Assembly: GCF_016863655.1 (NCBI RefSeq)
Contig: NZ_BOPH01000043.1
Coordinates: forward strand, 124,001-188,000
DNA from: Virgisporangium ochraceum
Lineage (GTDB): Bacteria; Actinomycetota; Actinomycetes; Mycobacteriales; Micromonosporaceae
Direction of reading: 5' to 3'
Length of the DNA: 64,000 nucleotides
Shown here: positions 7,990-16,261 of the stretch, one piece after another
Position numbering within the stretch: position 1 is the stretch's first letter
Layout: the number at the start of each line of letters is the position of its first letter
Made by a program: the position numbers and the translations under genes
The notes under the pieces: model-generated
What the model was told of the DNA's origin: nothing
The model's database searches: none
What the model saw: the letters and a program-made list of their open reading frames with translations, nothing else

Positions 7990-9729
7990 ATGTCCGAGAG
8001 CGCCGCCCCCACGGCTCCGGGCCCCGAACCCGCCCGATCCGCGACGCTCGCGCGCAGGTTGAACTGGCGCGGCCGTCCGGTGCCGCCGGCGGTCGTCTGG
8101 CTCAGCGCCGCTCTGGTTCTGGTGCTCGTGGCGTGGGCGAGTGTCACCTGGATCAACGCCGCCCTCGGTGCCGAGAAGTGCGACGACCCGGTGGTGCTCG
8201 AGGTCGCGGCCGCACCCGCGATCGCACCGGCGCTCGGCGAACTGGCCGGATCGGGTGCCGCGGGATCGTGCGCCGAGGTGCGGGTCTCGGCCCGCGACTC
8301 CGCCGGGTACGCCGAGATCCTGGCCAACCCGCCACCGGGCACGCTCCCGCAGGTGTGGGTGCCGGAGTCGACGTTCTGGCTCGGCCGGGCGCAGGCCCGC
8401 GGCGCGTTCACGCTGCCGGCGAGCGGCACGTCGATCGCGACGACGCCGGTGGTGGTCGCGCTCACCGAGCCGGCCGCCCGGAACCTGGGCTGGCCGCAAC
8501 GGCCCGTGCCGTGGTCCGACCTGCTCGGCACCCAGGGCGCCACCCTGCCGATCGGCATCCCCGACCCGGCCGCCGACCCGGTGGGCGTGGCCGGCCTCGT
8601 AGGCGTGCAGGCCGCCACCGCGAAGCGGCCCGACGCGGGTCCGGCGGAGTCGCTGGTGCTGCGCCGGCTCACCCAGTACGTGGTCCCGCGGGCGGCCGAC
8701 CTCTACCTGAAGCTGCCGGAGGCCGGTGGCGGCGCCGGCAGCCTCCCGGCGTTCTTCACGTCCGAGCAGGCGCTGCTGCGGCACAACGCGCGCGGCGGCG
8801 CGGCGACCTCGCTGGTCGCCAGCTACCCGGGCGAGACGGTGCCCACGCTGGACTTCCCGTACGTCGTGCTACCGGGAACGCAGAAGGCGGAGGTCACCGC
8901 CGCCACCACGTTCCTCGACCGGCTCCTGCGTCCCGACGCCCGCGACCAGCTGCAGAAGGCCGGCTTCCGCGACCCCGACGGCACCCCGCCGACCACGAAG
9001 GACCCGTCTCCGAGCGCCAGCCGGGTGAGCACCGAACCGATCGCGCCCGTCGCCATGCCCACCGAGGACGAGCTGGTCCAGGTGCTCAGCCGCTGGACCG
9101 GCGTGCAGCTGTCGGCGCGCATCCTCGCGGTCATCGACGTCTCCGGGTCGATGAACGAACGGACGCCGAACGGCCAGACGAGGCTGAGCCTCATGATGCA
9201 GGCCGGCCAGGAGGGCGTGGGGCTGCTCCTCGACGCGACCGAGCTCGGGATCTGGGTGTTCTCCACGCGGATGGAGGGCGACCGCGACTACCAGGTGCTG
9301 GTGCCCACCGGTCCGCTGTCCGACCAGCGCAGCCGCATCATCGGCACGCTGGGCGGCATCAAGGCGAAATCCGACGGCGACACCGGCCTCTACGACACCA
9401 CGCTCGCCGCGTACCAGGAGGCCCGCCGCACGTGGATGCCCGGCCGCATCAACATCGTCCTGATCGCCACCGACGGCAAGAACGACGACGACAACAGCAT
9501 CGGCCGCGCCCAGCTGATCGGTGAGCTGCAGAAGCTCGCCGACCCGCGGCGCCCGCTGCCGATCCTGTTCATGGGCCTCGGCGACGGCATCGACGTCAAC
9601 GAGCTCAACGAGATCTCGCGGGCGGTCGACGGTCGGGTGTACGTCGCCCAGCAGCCCGGCGACATCAGGGCGATCTTCTTCTCCGCCCTCTCGGACTTCG
9701 GTTGCCAGCCCCCGTCGTGCAGAAAGTAG
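7990..9729 (+). CDS. Membrane-anchored substrate-binding-like plus VWA domain protein
   Basis: The 579-residue protein has a short cytoplasmic N-terminus, one membrane helix (about 33-52), an outside region similar to extracellular solute-binding proteins (about 62-330) and a von Willebrand A domain (about 375-570). The MIDAS motif DVSGS is at 383-387 with the later ATDG segment. VWA domains bind a metal and mediate protein contacts; the binding-protein fold would recognise a ligand outside. No transporter genes adjoin it. The ATG start precedes the membrane helix at a usual distance; no strong ribosome-binding site is visible. The exact role is unknown. Confidence 0.8.
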   Translation: MSESAAPTAPGPEPARSATLARRLNWRGRPVPPAVVWLSAALVLVLVAWASVTWINAALGAEKCDDPVVLEVAAAPAIAPALGELAGSGAAGSCAEVRVSARDSAGYAEILANPPPGTLPQVWVPESTFWLGRAQARGAFTLPASGTSIATTPVVVALTEPAARNLGWPQRPVPWSDLLGTQGATLPIGIPDPAADPVGVAGLVGVQAATAKRPDAGPAESLVLRRLTQYVVPRAADLYLKLPEAGGGAGSLPAFFTSEQALLRHNARGGAATSLVASYPGETVPTLDFPYVVLPGTQKAEVTAATTFLDRLLRPDARDQLQKAGFRDPDGTPPTTKDPSPSASRVSTEPIAPVAMPTEDELVQVLSRWTGVQLSARILAVIDVSGSMNERTPNGQTRLSLMMQAGQEGVGLLLDATELGIWVFSTRMEGDRDYQVLVPTGPLSDQRSRIIGTLGGIKAKSDGDTGLYDTTLAAYQEARRTWMPGRINIVLIATDGKNDDDNSIGRAQLIGELQKLADPRRPLPILFMGLGDGIDVNELNEISRAVDGRVYVAQQPGDIRAIFFSALSDFGCQPPSCRK

Positions 9730-9731
9730 CG

Positions 9732-10778
9732 CTAACTCCGCACGGCCGCGACAAGGCGGGCGAGCAGGTCCGACGCGGCGGCATCGGTGAGGTCGCGGCG
9801 GCGGGCCCGCACGGTCAGCGACGTCGACCCGGCCGTGCTGACCACGCCGATGGCCACCCCCACCGGTCCGCTCGGTTGGGGAAAGAACGTCAGCGCCGCC
9901 ACCGGCGGGCCGACCTCGACGGCGCCGAGGTTCGACGCGAGGAACGTGGCGCCCAGCCGGCCGGCCAGCGCCCGCGCGCCCAGGCGCAGCAGCGGGTTGC
10001 GCGACGGCGGGAAGTCGGGCTCGAGGCGCTGGTTCTCGAGCATGGCGCGCACCGAGGCGCGGTCGGTGCCGGGCGGGAGCCGCAGGCGCAGGTATGCCGC
10101 ACGGTGCTCGGGCGTGAGGTCGTCGCCGTCACGGCGCGACGCGCCGATCGCCGCCACCATGCGGCCGCGCCGTCGCCGGTTCCACTCGCGCACGACGGAG
10201 GCCGCGGCGGCGGTCACCGCGGCGGTGCCGACGCCCAGGCGCGGCAGGTCCGCCGAGACCAGGACCTCGCCGTCGGCCTCCGAGGGGACCGAGCGCAGCC
10301 GCATCGGCGGCGCGAACACGGCCTCGCCGACCCGCCGGGCGGCGGCCAGCGCGAACGACGGGGCGATCTCCCGGTCGCGCATCCCCACGACCCCGGTGCG
10401 CACCGGCCGGTCGACGGCGGCACCGAGCAGCGCCAGCAGCCCGAGCCCGTCGACGGCGCCGTGATGGGCGGCCAGCAGCAGCGTCCGGTCGAGAACAGCC
10501 ACCCGGACCAGCGGGGATCGACCATCGTATATACGGCTCGCGAAGTCGGCCCGCACGTCCTCCGGCCGGCCGGAGGACACCACGGACGGCGCGCCGCCCA
10601 GGTGCGGGAACCGGCCGGCGAGCGCGGCCAGCCGCCCCAGCAGCACGCCGGGGTTCAGCGGCTCACCCAGAGTGGCCTGCAGAACGATGCTCCACGGCAC
10701 GCTCGGGTCGCCGTAGAGGCCCACCACCTCACGGGCCCGCAACCATGCCCGCTCGGCGTCCGTCACGCGCGCCAGCAT
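9732..10778 (-). CDS. Condensation-fold (HHxxxDG) acyltransferase-like protein
   Basis: This 348-residue protein has HHGAVDG at 105-111, matching the HHxxxDG motif of condensation-type acyltransferases (NRPS condensation domains, PapA, wax ester synthases). The central region AVTAAAASVVREWNRRRRG and the later SNLGAV element fit that fold. No carrier protein or synthetase is nearby, so it more likely acylates a lipid or glycolipid. It lies back to back with the AftD-like gene (20 bases between starts) and converges on the VWA gene with 2 bases between stops. The acceptor and donor are unknown. Confidence 0.65.
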   Translation of the reverse strand: MLARVTDAERAWLRAREVVGLYGDPSVPWSIVLQATLGEPLNPGVLLGRLAALAGRFPHLGGAPSVVSSGRPEDVRADFASRIYDGRSPLVRVAVLDRTLLLAAHHGAVDGLGLLALLGAAVDRPVRTGVVGMRDREIAPSFALAAARRVGEAVFAPPMRLRSVPSEADGEVLVSADLPRLGVGTAAVTAAAASVVREWNRRRRGRMVAAIGASRRDGDDLTPEHRAAYLRLRLPPGTDRASVRAMLENQRLEPDFPPSRNPLLRLGARALAGRLGATFLASNLGAVEVGPPVAALTFFPQPSGPVGVAIGVVSTAGSTSLTVRARRRDLTDAAASDLLARLVAAVRS

Positions 10779-10798
10779 ATCGATCGAGGTAGGTCCAC

Positions 10799-13700
10799 AT
10801 GTCGCGCGTGAGGGAAGCCGTCCGTCGCAACCCGTCGACGGTCGGCTGCCTGTTCGCCCTGGTGCTGGTCTCGTTCGTGCAGCGCCCCGGCCGGGTCACG
10901 TTCGACACCAAGCTCGACCTGGCGGTCAACCCGACCGGGTTCATGGAGCGCTCGCTGCACCTGTGGAACCCGATGGCCACGTCGGGTGAACTGCAGAACC
11001 AGGCGTACGGCTACCTGTTCCCGATGGGCCCGTTCTTCGCGGTCGGGCAGGCGCTGGGCGTGCCGATGTGGGTCACGCAGCGGCTGTGGGGCGCGTTGCT
11101 GCTGTGCCTCGCGTTCGGCGGGGTGATGCTACTGACCCGCAAGCTGGGCATCGGCAACCCGGTCAGCCAGCACCTCGGCGCGCTGGCGTACGCGCTGGCG
11201 CCGCGGATGCTCACCGAGATCGGGCCGGTCTCGGCGGAGATGCTGCCGGCCGCGCTGCTGCCGTGGGTCCTGCTGCCGCTGGTCCACCCGCGGCACCCGC
11301 GCCGCGCCGCGGCGCTGTCGGGGATCGCGGTGCTGTGCATCGGCGGCGTCAACGCGGCCATCGTCGTGATGGTGATGGTGCTGCCGGGCCTGTGGATGCT
11401 GACCCGGCGGTTCACCCGGCGCCACCTGGCGCTCACCGCGTGGTGGGTGGTGGCGGTGACCGGCGCGGTGCTGTGGTGGCTGCTGCCGCTGTTCCTGCTC
11501 GGCCGGTACAGCCTGCCGTTCCTCAGCTTCGTCGAGTCGTCGACGAACACCACCGGGGTCGTCTCGCTCTTCCAGGCGGTACGGGGCACCAACCAGTGGG
11601 TCGCCTACGTCGTCGAGGGCGAGCCGTGGTGGCCGGCCGGGTTCATGCTGATCGACAACCCGGTGCTGATGGCCGCGACCGCGGTCGTCGCCGCCGTCGG
11701 GCTCGCCGGACTGGCCGCGCGCGGACTGCCGGAACGGCGGTTCCTGGTGCTGTCGCTGCTGACCGGCGTCGCCATGCTGACCGTCGGGTTCGTCGGCTCG
11801 CTCGACTCGCCGTTCTCCAACGTCGCCCGCGACCTGCTCGACGGGCCGCTGGCGCCGCTGCGCAACGTCCACAAGATCGAACCGGTGCTGCGCCTGCCGA
11901 TCGCGCTCGGGCTCGCCCACGCGCTCACGCTGCTGCCGGCGGTCGTCCGGACGAAAGCGTTCCAGACGAAGGCACACCGGCGATGGGGCATCGGGATCAG
12001 ATCCATCAGGGTCCCCGAACGGAACGTGCCGGCGCCGGCCGTGGCCACCGCCGTGATGGCCGTGCTCATCGTGGTCGTGGCGGCACCCGCCTGGCTGTTC
12101 GCGCTGCGTCCCGGGCCGGGCTGGAGCGACCTCCCCGGCTACTGGCGGCAGGCCGCCGGCTGGCTGGAGAACCAGGACCGGCAGGCCCGCACGCTCCTCG
12201 TCCCCGGCACCGGCTTCGGCCTCTACACCTGGGGCCGCACCGTCGACGAGCCGATCCAGCCGCTCGCGGGCGCACCCTGGGCGCTGCGGAGCCAGGTGCC
12301 GCTGGGCTCCGCGGGCAACACCCGCTTCCTCGACACGGTCGAGCAGGTGCTCGCCAGCGGCCAGGGCTCCCCCGGCCTGTCGAAGTACCTCGCCCGCAAC
12401 GGCTACCGGTTCGTGCTGCTGCGCAACGACATCGACCGGTCCCGGCCGGACACCCCGCCGATCGCCGTGCTCCGGCAGGCGCTCCAGCGCTCCGGCGGCC
12501 TTACCCTCGCGAAGGCGTTCGGGCCGACCCGCGCACCGGCCGACTGGCAACGCAGCCCGGTCGACGACGGTGAACTGCCCCCGCAGGCCATCGAGATCTA
12601 CGAGGTCCAGCACGACATCCCCCTGGCACGGACGGTGCCGATGGACGAGGTGGCGGCTGTCAGCGGCGGCCCGGAGTCGATGCTTCCGCTGCTGGAGCAG
12701 GGCGCGATCACCTACGACCGGCCGGCCGTGCTGGCCGGCGACCTGCCACCGGACGCGCAGCGGTGGCAGGGCCCGTTCCTCGTCACCGACGGGCTGAGAT
12801 CGCGGGAACGCAACGTCGGCCTCGTCCGCGACAACCTCAGCCACACCCTGACGGCCACCGAGCAGGCCCGCCAGGACCGCCCGACGCTCGACATCCTGCC
12901 CGTCGCCGGCACCGAGCACCTGACCACCGCGGAGTACCAGGGCGTGCGGGCGGTCAACGCGTCCACGGCGGAGAGCTTCGCCGACTCCGTGGTCGGCATC
13001 GACCCGTCCCGGCTGCCCTTCTCCGCGATCGACGGCGACATCGCGACGGCCTGGCACAGCGCGAGCGCGAACGGACCGCAGGGGCAGTGGCTGGAGGTCA
13101 CGCTCGACACCCCACGCAAGATCCAGCGGGTGGGCCTGCGCTGGGTGGAGGACGTGCGCGTCGGCTGGCGGGTGACCCGGTTCCGGATCACCACCGACCG
13201 CGGCTCGATCGACCACAACGTGCGGCTCGGCAACGACATCACCTACGCGGCGCCCGACGGCCTCACCACGACGGTGCGCGTCACTGTGCTCGACGTCTTC
13301 GGTGGCAACACGACCGGTGACGTCGGCATCTCCGAGCTCAGCCTGCCGGGGATCGCGATGCGCCGCGCGTTGCGGGTCCCCAGCGACCAGAGCACCGCGA
13401 GCGGGGCGCCGACGTACGTGTTCACGCGGGGACCGGAGGCGCGGCCGGCCTGTTACGAGTCGCCCGACATCAACCCGGGCACCGTGCGCTGCGACGTCAA
13501 CCTGGCCCGGTCCGGCGAGGAGCCGCAGGGCCTCGACCGCCTGTTCCGCACGCCGCGCGACGCCCGCTACGGGCTGAGCCTCACCGCGGTGCCGAAACCG
13601 CGCGGACCGGCACCGCTGCTGCCCGGGTCGATGATCGTCGGCGCCTCGTCGTGGCTGGCCGGTGACACGCGCGTCACGCCGCTCGCCGCGGTCGACGGTG

Positions 13701-15289
13701 ACCCGACCACCGCCTGGCTCGCCGACCTCGGCGACGGCGCGCCGACGCTGCGGCTGCAGTGGCAGGGCCAGCGCACGCTCGACCGGATCACGGTGCGGTT
13801 CCCGGGCCGGCCGGTCGGGTCCCGGCCGCACGGCATCGAGCTGCGCACGCCGGCGGGCACCCGGATCGCGTTCCTGCGCGCCGACGGCAGCGCCACGTTC
13901 CCGGCGGTGACCACCGACCGCGTCGACATCGTGGTGACCGGCTACGAACCGCGCCTGGTCGACCGGCGCGGTGGTGGCCGCGCCGAGGCCACCGTCGGGT
14001 TCGCCGAGGTCGACCTGCCGGCGCTCGCCGATCTCAGGAAGCCCGTACCGGCCGATACCCGGTTCGAGGTGCCGTGCGGCTACGGCCCGTCGGTCGAGAT
14101 CGACGGGGTCCGGCTGCCGACCTCGGTGAGCGGCACCCTCGCCGAGTACCACGACCGCACGCCGCTGCCGGTGCGGATCTGCGACCTGTTCGCCGCCGAC
14201 CAGCTCGACCTGTCCGCCGGCGAGCACCACCTGCGCGTCAACCCGTCGGAGTCGTTCCTCGGCCAGGACGCCGTGCTGCGGCCGACCGGCGACGCCGCCA
14301 CCGCGCCGGGCAGCGGTGCCGCGGCGGTGGACGCGCCGACCCAACGGGCGACGACCGTGCAGCGCTGGGAGGACACGGAGCGCCGGGTCCGCGTCGCCGC
14401 GGGTCCGCGGGCGCTGCTGGTGGTTCCGGAGAACGCCAACGCGGGCTGGCGCGCGACCCTCGACGGCCGGCCGCTCACCGCCACCCGCGTCGACGGCTGG
14501 CAGCAGGCGTGGGAGGTGCCGGAGGGCGCCGGGGGCGTCGTCGTGCTGACGTTCACGCCCGACGGCACGTACCGGTCGGGCCTCGCGCTCGGCGCGGGGG
14601 CGGTGCTGCTCGTCGTGGTGCTGGCCGTCGTGCCGCCGCTGCGCCGTCGCTGGTCGGCCCCGGACAGAGCGACGGGACCGGGACGGAGCGCGGCGATCGT
14701 GTTCGCGCTAGCCGTGCTGGTCCTGGCGACCGCGATCGCCGGCGTGCTCGGGGTGGTGCTGGTGCTCGCCGGTGCGCTGCTTCGGCAGCTGTACCCGCGG
14801 TCGCTCGGTTGGGTGGTGCTCGGCGGTGCGGGGGTCGCCGGCGTGGTCGCGGTCGCCGGCCGGTTGAGCGGGCACGGGCAGGACTGGGCCTACGGCTGGG
14901 TCGCCCAGGCCGCCATGCTGGTCGCGGTCTGCGCCGGGGTCGCGGCCGCCGCTGTGCCGGTCCCCGGAACGCCCGACCCCGACGCCGCCGACCCCGACAC
15001 TCCGCGCACCGACACCCCGCGCCTCGACGATCAGGCCGAGCACGACGAGCAGGCCGGCGACGGTGGCGGCGGCGCTGGAGACGGCGGTGACCGACCCGTG
15101 GAACCGCCACGCGACAAGGCAGATCTCCAGGACGATCCCGAGCCAGACCGCGAGGATCGACCGCATGTCGCCGCTCGCGACGCGGGAGAACAGCAGCAGC
15201 TGGGCAACGGCAAGCAGCGACCCGGTGAGCGCGAACAGCCACAGGACGACGGGCTCCCCGCGGTATCCGGCACCGCCGATGACCGGTAG
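10799..15289 (+). CDS. AftD-like alpha-(1->3)-arabinofuranosyltransferase family protein
   Basis: This 1496-residue GT-C-type protein resembles mycobacterial AftD (DUF3367). The N-terminal third holds about 11 membrane helices with the acidic TFDTKLDL loop. The middle is an outside region with at least two discoidin/carbohydrate-binding-like modules (about 720-860 and 940-1055). Helices return at about 1260-1390. AftD transfers arabinofuranose to wall arabinan from a polyprenyl donor. The last roughly 105 residues are polar, low complexity and antisense to the flippase gene, so they may not be ancestral. The ATG has AGGTAGG upstream. Confidence 0.85.
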   Translation: MSRVREAVRRNPSTVGCLFALVLVSFVQRPGRVTFDTKLDLAVNPTGFMERSLHLWNPMATSGELQNQAYGYLFPMGPFFAVGQALGVPMWVTQRLWGALLLCLAFGGVMLLTRKLGIGNPVSQHLGALAYALAPRMLTEIGPVSAEMLPAALLPWVLLPLVHPRHPRRAAALSGIAVLCIGGVNAAIVVMVMVLPGLWMLTRRFTRRHLALTAWWVVAVTGAVLWWLLPLFLLGRYSLPFLSFVESSTNTTGVVSLFQAVRGTNQWVAYVVEGEPWWPAGFMLIDNPVLMAATAVVAAVGLAGLAARGLPERRFLVLSLLTGVAMLTVGFVGSLDSPFSNVARDLLDGPLAPLRNVHKIEPVLRLPIALGLAHALTLLPAVVRTKAFQTKAHRRWGIGIRSIRVPERNVPAPAVATAVMAVLIVVVAAPAWLFALRPGPGWSDLPGYWRQAAGWLENQDRQARTLLVPGTGFGLYTWGRTVDEPIQPLAGAPWALRSQVPLGSAGNTRFLDTVEQVLASGQGSPGLSKYLARNGYRFVLLRNDIDRSRPDTPPIAVLRQALQRSGGLTLAKAFGPTRAPADWQRSPVDDGELPPQAIEIYEVQHDIPLARTVPMDEVAAVSGGPESMLPLLEQGAITYDRPAVLAGDLPPDAQRWQGPFLVTDGLRSRERNVGLVRDNLSHTLTATEQARQDRPTLDILPVAGTEHLTTAEYQGVRAVNASTAESFADSVVGIDPSRLPFSAIDGDIATAWHSASANGPQGQWLEVTLDTPRKIQRVGLRWVEDVRVGWRVTRFRITTDRGSIDHNVRLGNDITYAAPDGLTTTVRVTVLDVFGGNTTGDVGISELSLPGIAMRRALRVPSDQSTASGAPTYVFTRGPEARPACYESPDINPGTVRCDVNLARSGEEPQGLDRLFRTPRDARYGLSLTAVPKPRGPAPLLPGSMIVGASSWLAGDTRVTPLAAVDGDPTTAWLADLGDGAPTLRLQWQGQRTLDRITVRFPGRPVGSRPHGIELRTPAGTRIAFLRADGSATFPAVTTDRVDIVVTGYEPRLVDRRGGGRAEATVGFAEVDLPALADLRKPVPADTRFEVPCGYGPSVEIDGVRLPTSVSGTLAEYHDRTPLPVRICDLFAADQLDLSAGEHHLRVNPSESFLGQDAVLRPTGDAATAPGSGAAAVDAPTQRATTVQRWEDTERRVRVAAGPRALLVVPENANAGWRATLDGRPLTATRVDGWQQAWEVPEGAGGVVVLTFTPDGTYRSGLALGAGAVLLVVVLAVVPPLRRRWSAPDRATGPGRSAAIVFALAVLVLATAIAGVLGVVLVLAGALLRQLYPRSLGWVVLGGAGVAGVVAVAGRLSGHGQDWAYGWVAQAAMLVAVCAGVAAAAVPVPGTPDPDAADPDTPRTDTPRLDDQAEHDEQAGDGGGGAGDGGDRPVEPPRDKADLQDDPEPDREDRPHVAARDAGEQQQLGNGKQRPGEREQPQDDGLPAVSGTADDR

Positions 15290-16195
15290 GAGGTCGGGGC
15301 CGACGAGCACCGCCAGCAGCACCACCGGCGCGTCGATCGCGACCACCGCGAGCACACCGGCGCGCAGCACCGACCGCCGGTTCGCGGGGTCGGCCAGCCG
15401 CGGCAGCACGACCACGGCGACGGCCTGCGGCAGCCAGTAGGCGGCCTTGGTGAGCACGAGCCCGACCGCGTACACCCCGGACCCGTGCGCCGGCAGCACG
15501 TTGCGGGCCAGGATCACGTCGAGGTTGAGCAGCACCACCAGCCCGACCGTGGCGTAGCCGGCGTGGGCCACGCCGCGCAGCAGGGCCCGCGGCGGCCGCG
15601 CCGGCCGCGGCTGTCCACAGAGGACGAAAGCGGCCGCGGTCGCCAGCAGGATGCCCGTGGCCAGCCCGACCAGCGCGGCCGTGGGGCTGCGGCCGACGAG
15701 CAGGCCGACGATCGCGCCGCCGATCCGCAGCGCGGTGTCGAGGCCCATCACCAGCGCGAGCCGGCCGAACCGCTGGCGGCCCTGCAGCACGCCGGACAGC
15801 GCGCCGAGCACCGGGAACGCCATGAGCGCCACCGGCAGCACGAGGGCCGGGCCGGCGCCGCGCAGGTGCAGAAGCCCCACCAGCACCGGCGCACCGGCGA
15901 GCGCGAGCGCGCCGACGGCCGCGCCCAGCCACAGCCCGAGGCCGACCGCCGCCCTGATCTCGCGGCGGCCCGCCGCCACGTACAGGGCGACGCCGGTCTG
16001 CACGCTCATCGCCGGCACGACGCCGACCACCAGCACCGCCATCAGCGCGGAGAGTTCGCCGAACGACGCCGGGACCAGCAGTCGCGCGGCGACCACCGTG
16101 AACACGTAGCTCGACGCGTTGCTCCCGAGCGACGCGACCGAGACGATCAGCGCCTGGCGGTGCACGCGGCCGGGCCGGTCGACGGTGACCGTCAT
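14708..16195 (-). CDS. Polysaccharide flippase / lipid-linked oligosaccharide exporter (MATE-like)
   Basis: The first about 390 residues carry 11-12 membrane helices typical of Wzx/MurJ-type polysaccharide biosynthesis proteins, beginning ALIVSVASLGSNASSYVFTVVAARLL. It probably flips a lipid-linked sugar, fitting the adjacent AftD-like transferase and membrane enzymes. GGAGG sits 5 bases before the ATG. After the last helix the frame continues about 105 residues through Gly, Arg, Asp and His-rich sequence that is the reverse of the AftD-like gene's end. That tail looks acquired by loss of a nearby stop. Specificity is unknown. Confidence 0.8.
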   Translation of the reverse strand: MTVTVDRPGRVHRQALIVSVASLGSNASSYVFTVVAARLLVPASFGELSALMAVLVVGVVPAMSVQTGVALYVAAGRREIRAAVGLGLWLGAAVGALALAGAPVLVGLLHLRGAGPALVLPVALMAFPVLGALSGVLQGRQRFGRLALVMGLDTALRIGGAIVGLLVGRSPTAALVGLATGILLATAAAFVLCGQPRPARPPRALLRGVAHAGYATVGLVVLLNLDVILARNVLPAHGSGVYAVGLVLTKAAYWLPQAVAVVVLPRLADPANRRSVLRAGVLAVVAIDAPVVLLAVLVGPDLLPVIGGAGYRGEPVVLWLFALTGSLLAVAQLLLFSRVASGDMRSILAVWLGIVLEICLVAWRFHGSVTAVSSAAATVAGLLVVLGLIVEARGVGARSVGVGGVGVGRSGDRHSGGRDPGADRDQHGGLGDPAVGPVLPVPAQPAGDRDHAGDPRTAEHHPTERPRVQLPKQRTGEHQHHPEHAGDRGRQDQHG

Positions 16196-16261
16196 CGGAC
16201 CTCCATTACCGGTCGGTAACATCCAGACTCTAGCGGGGATCACCGTCGACCGGGAGGGTCC

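Noticed and set aside
11129..14344. 1071-codon minus-strand open frame inside the AftD-like gene
   Set aside because: Arg/Asp/Gln-rich without helices or motifs; the plus-strand protein has clear GT-C and discoidin features.
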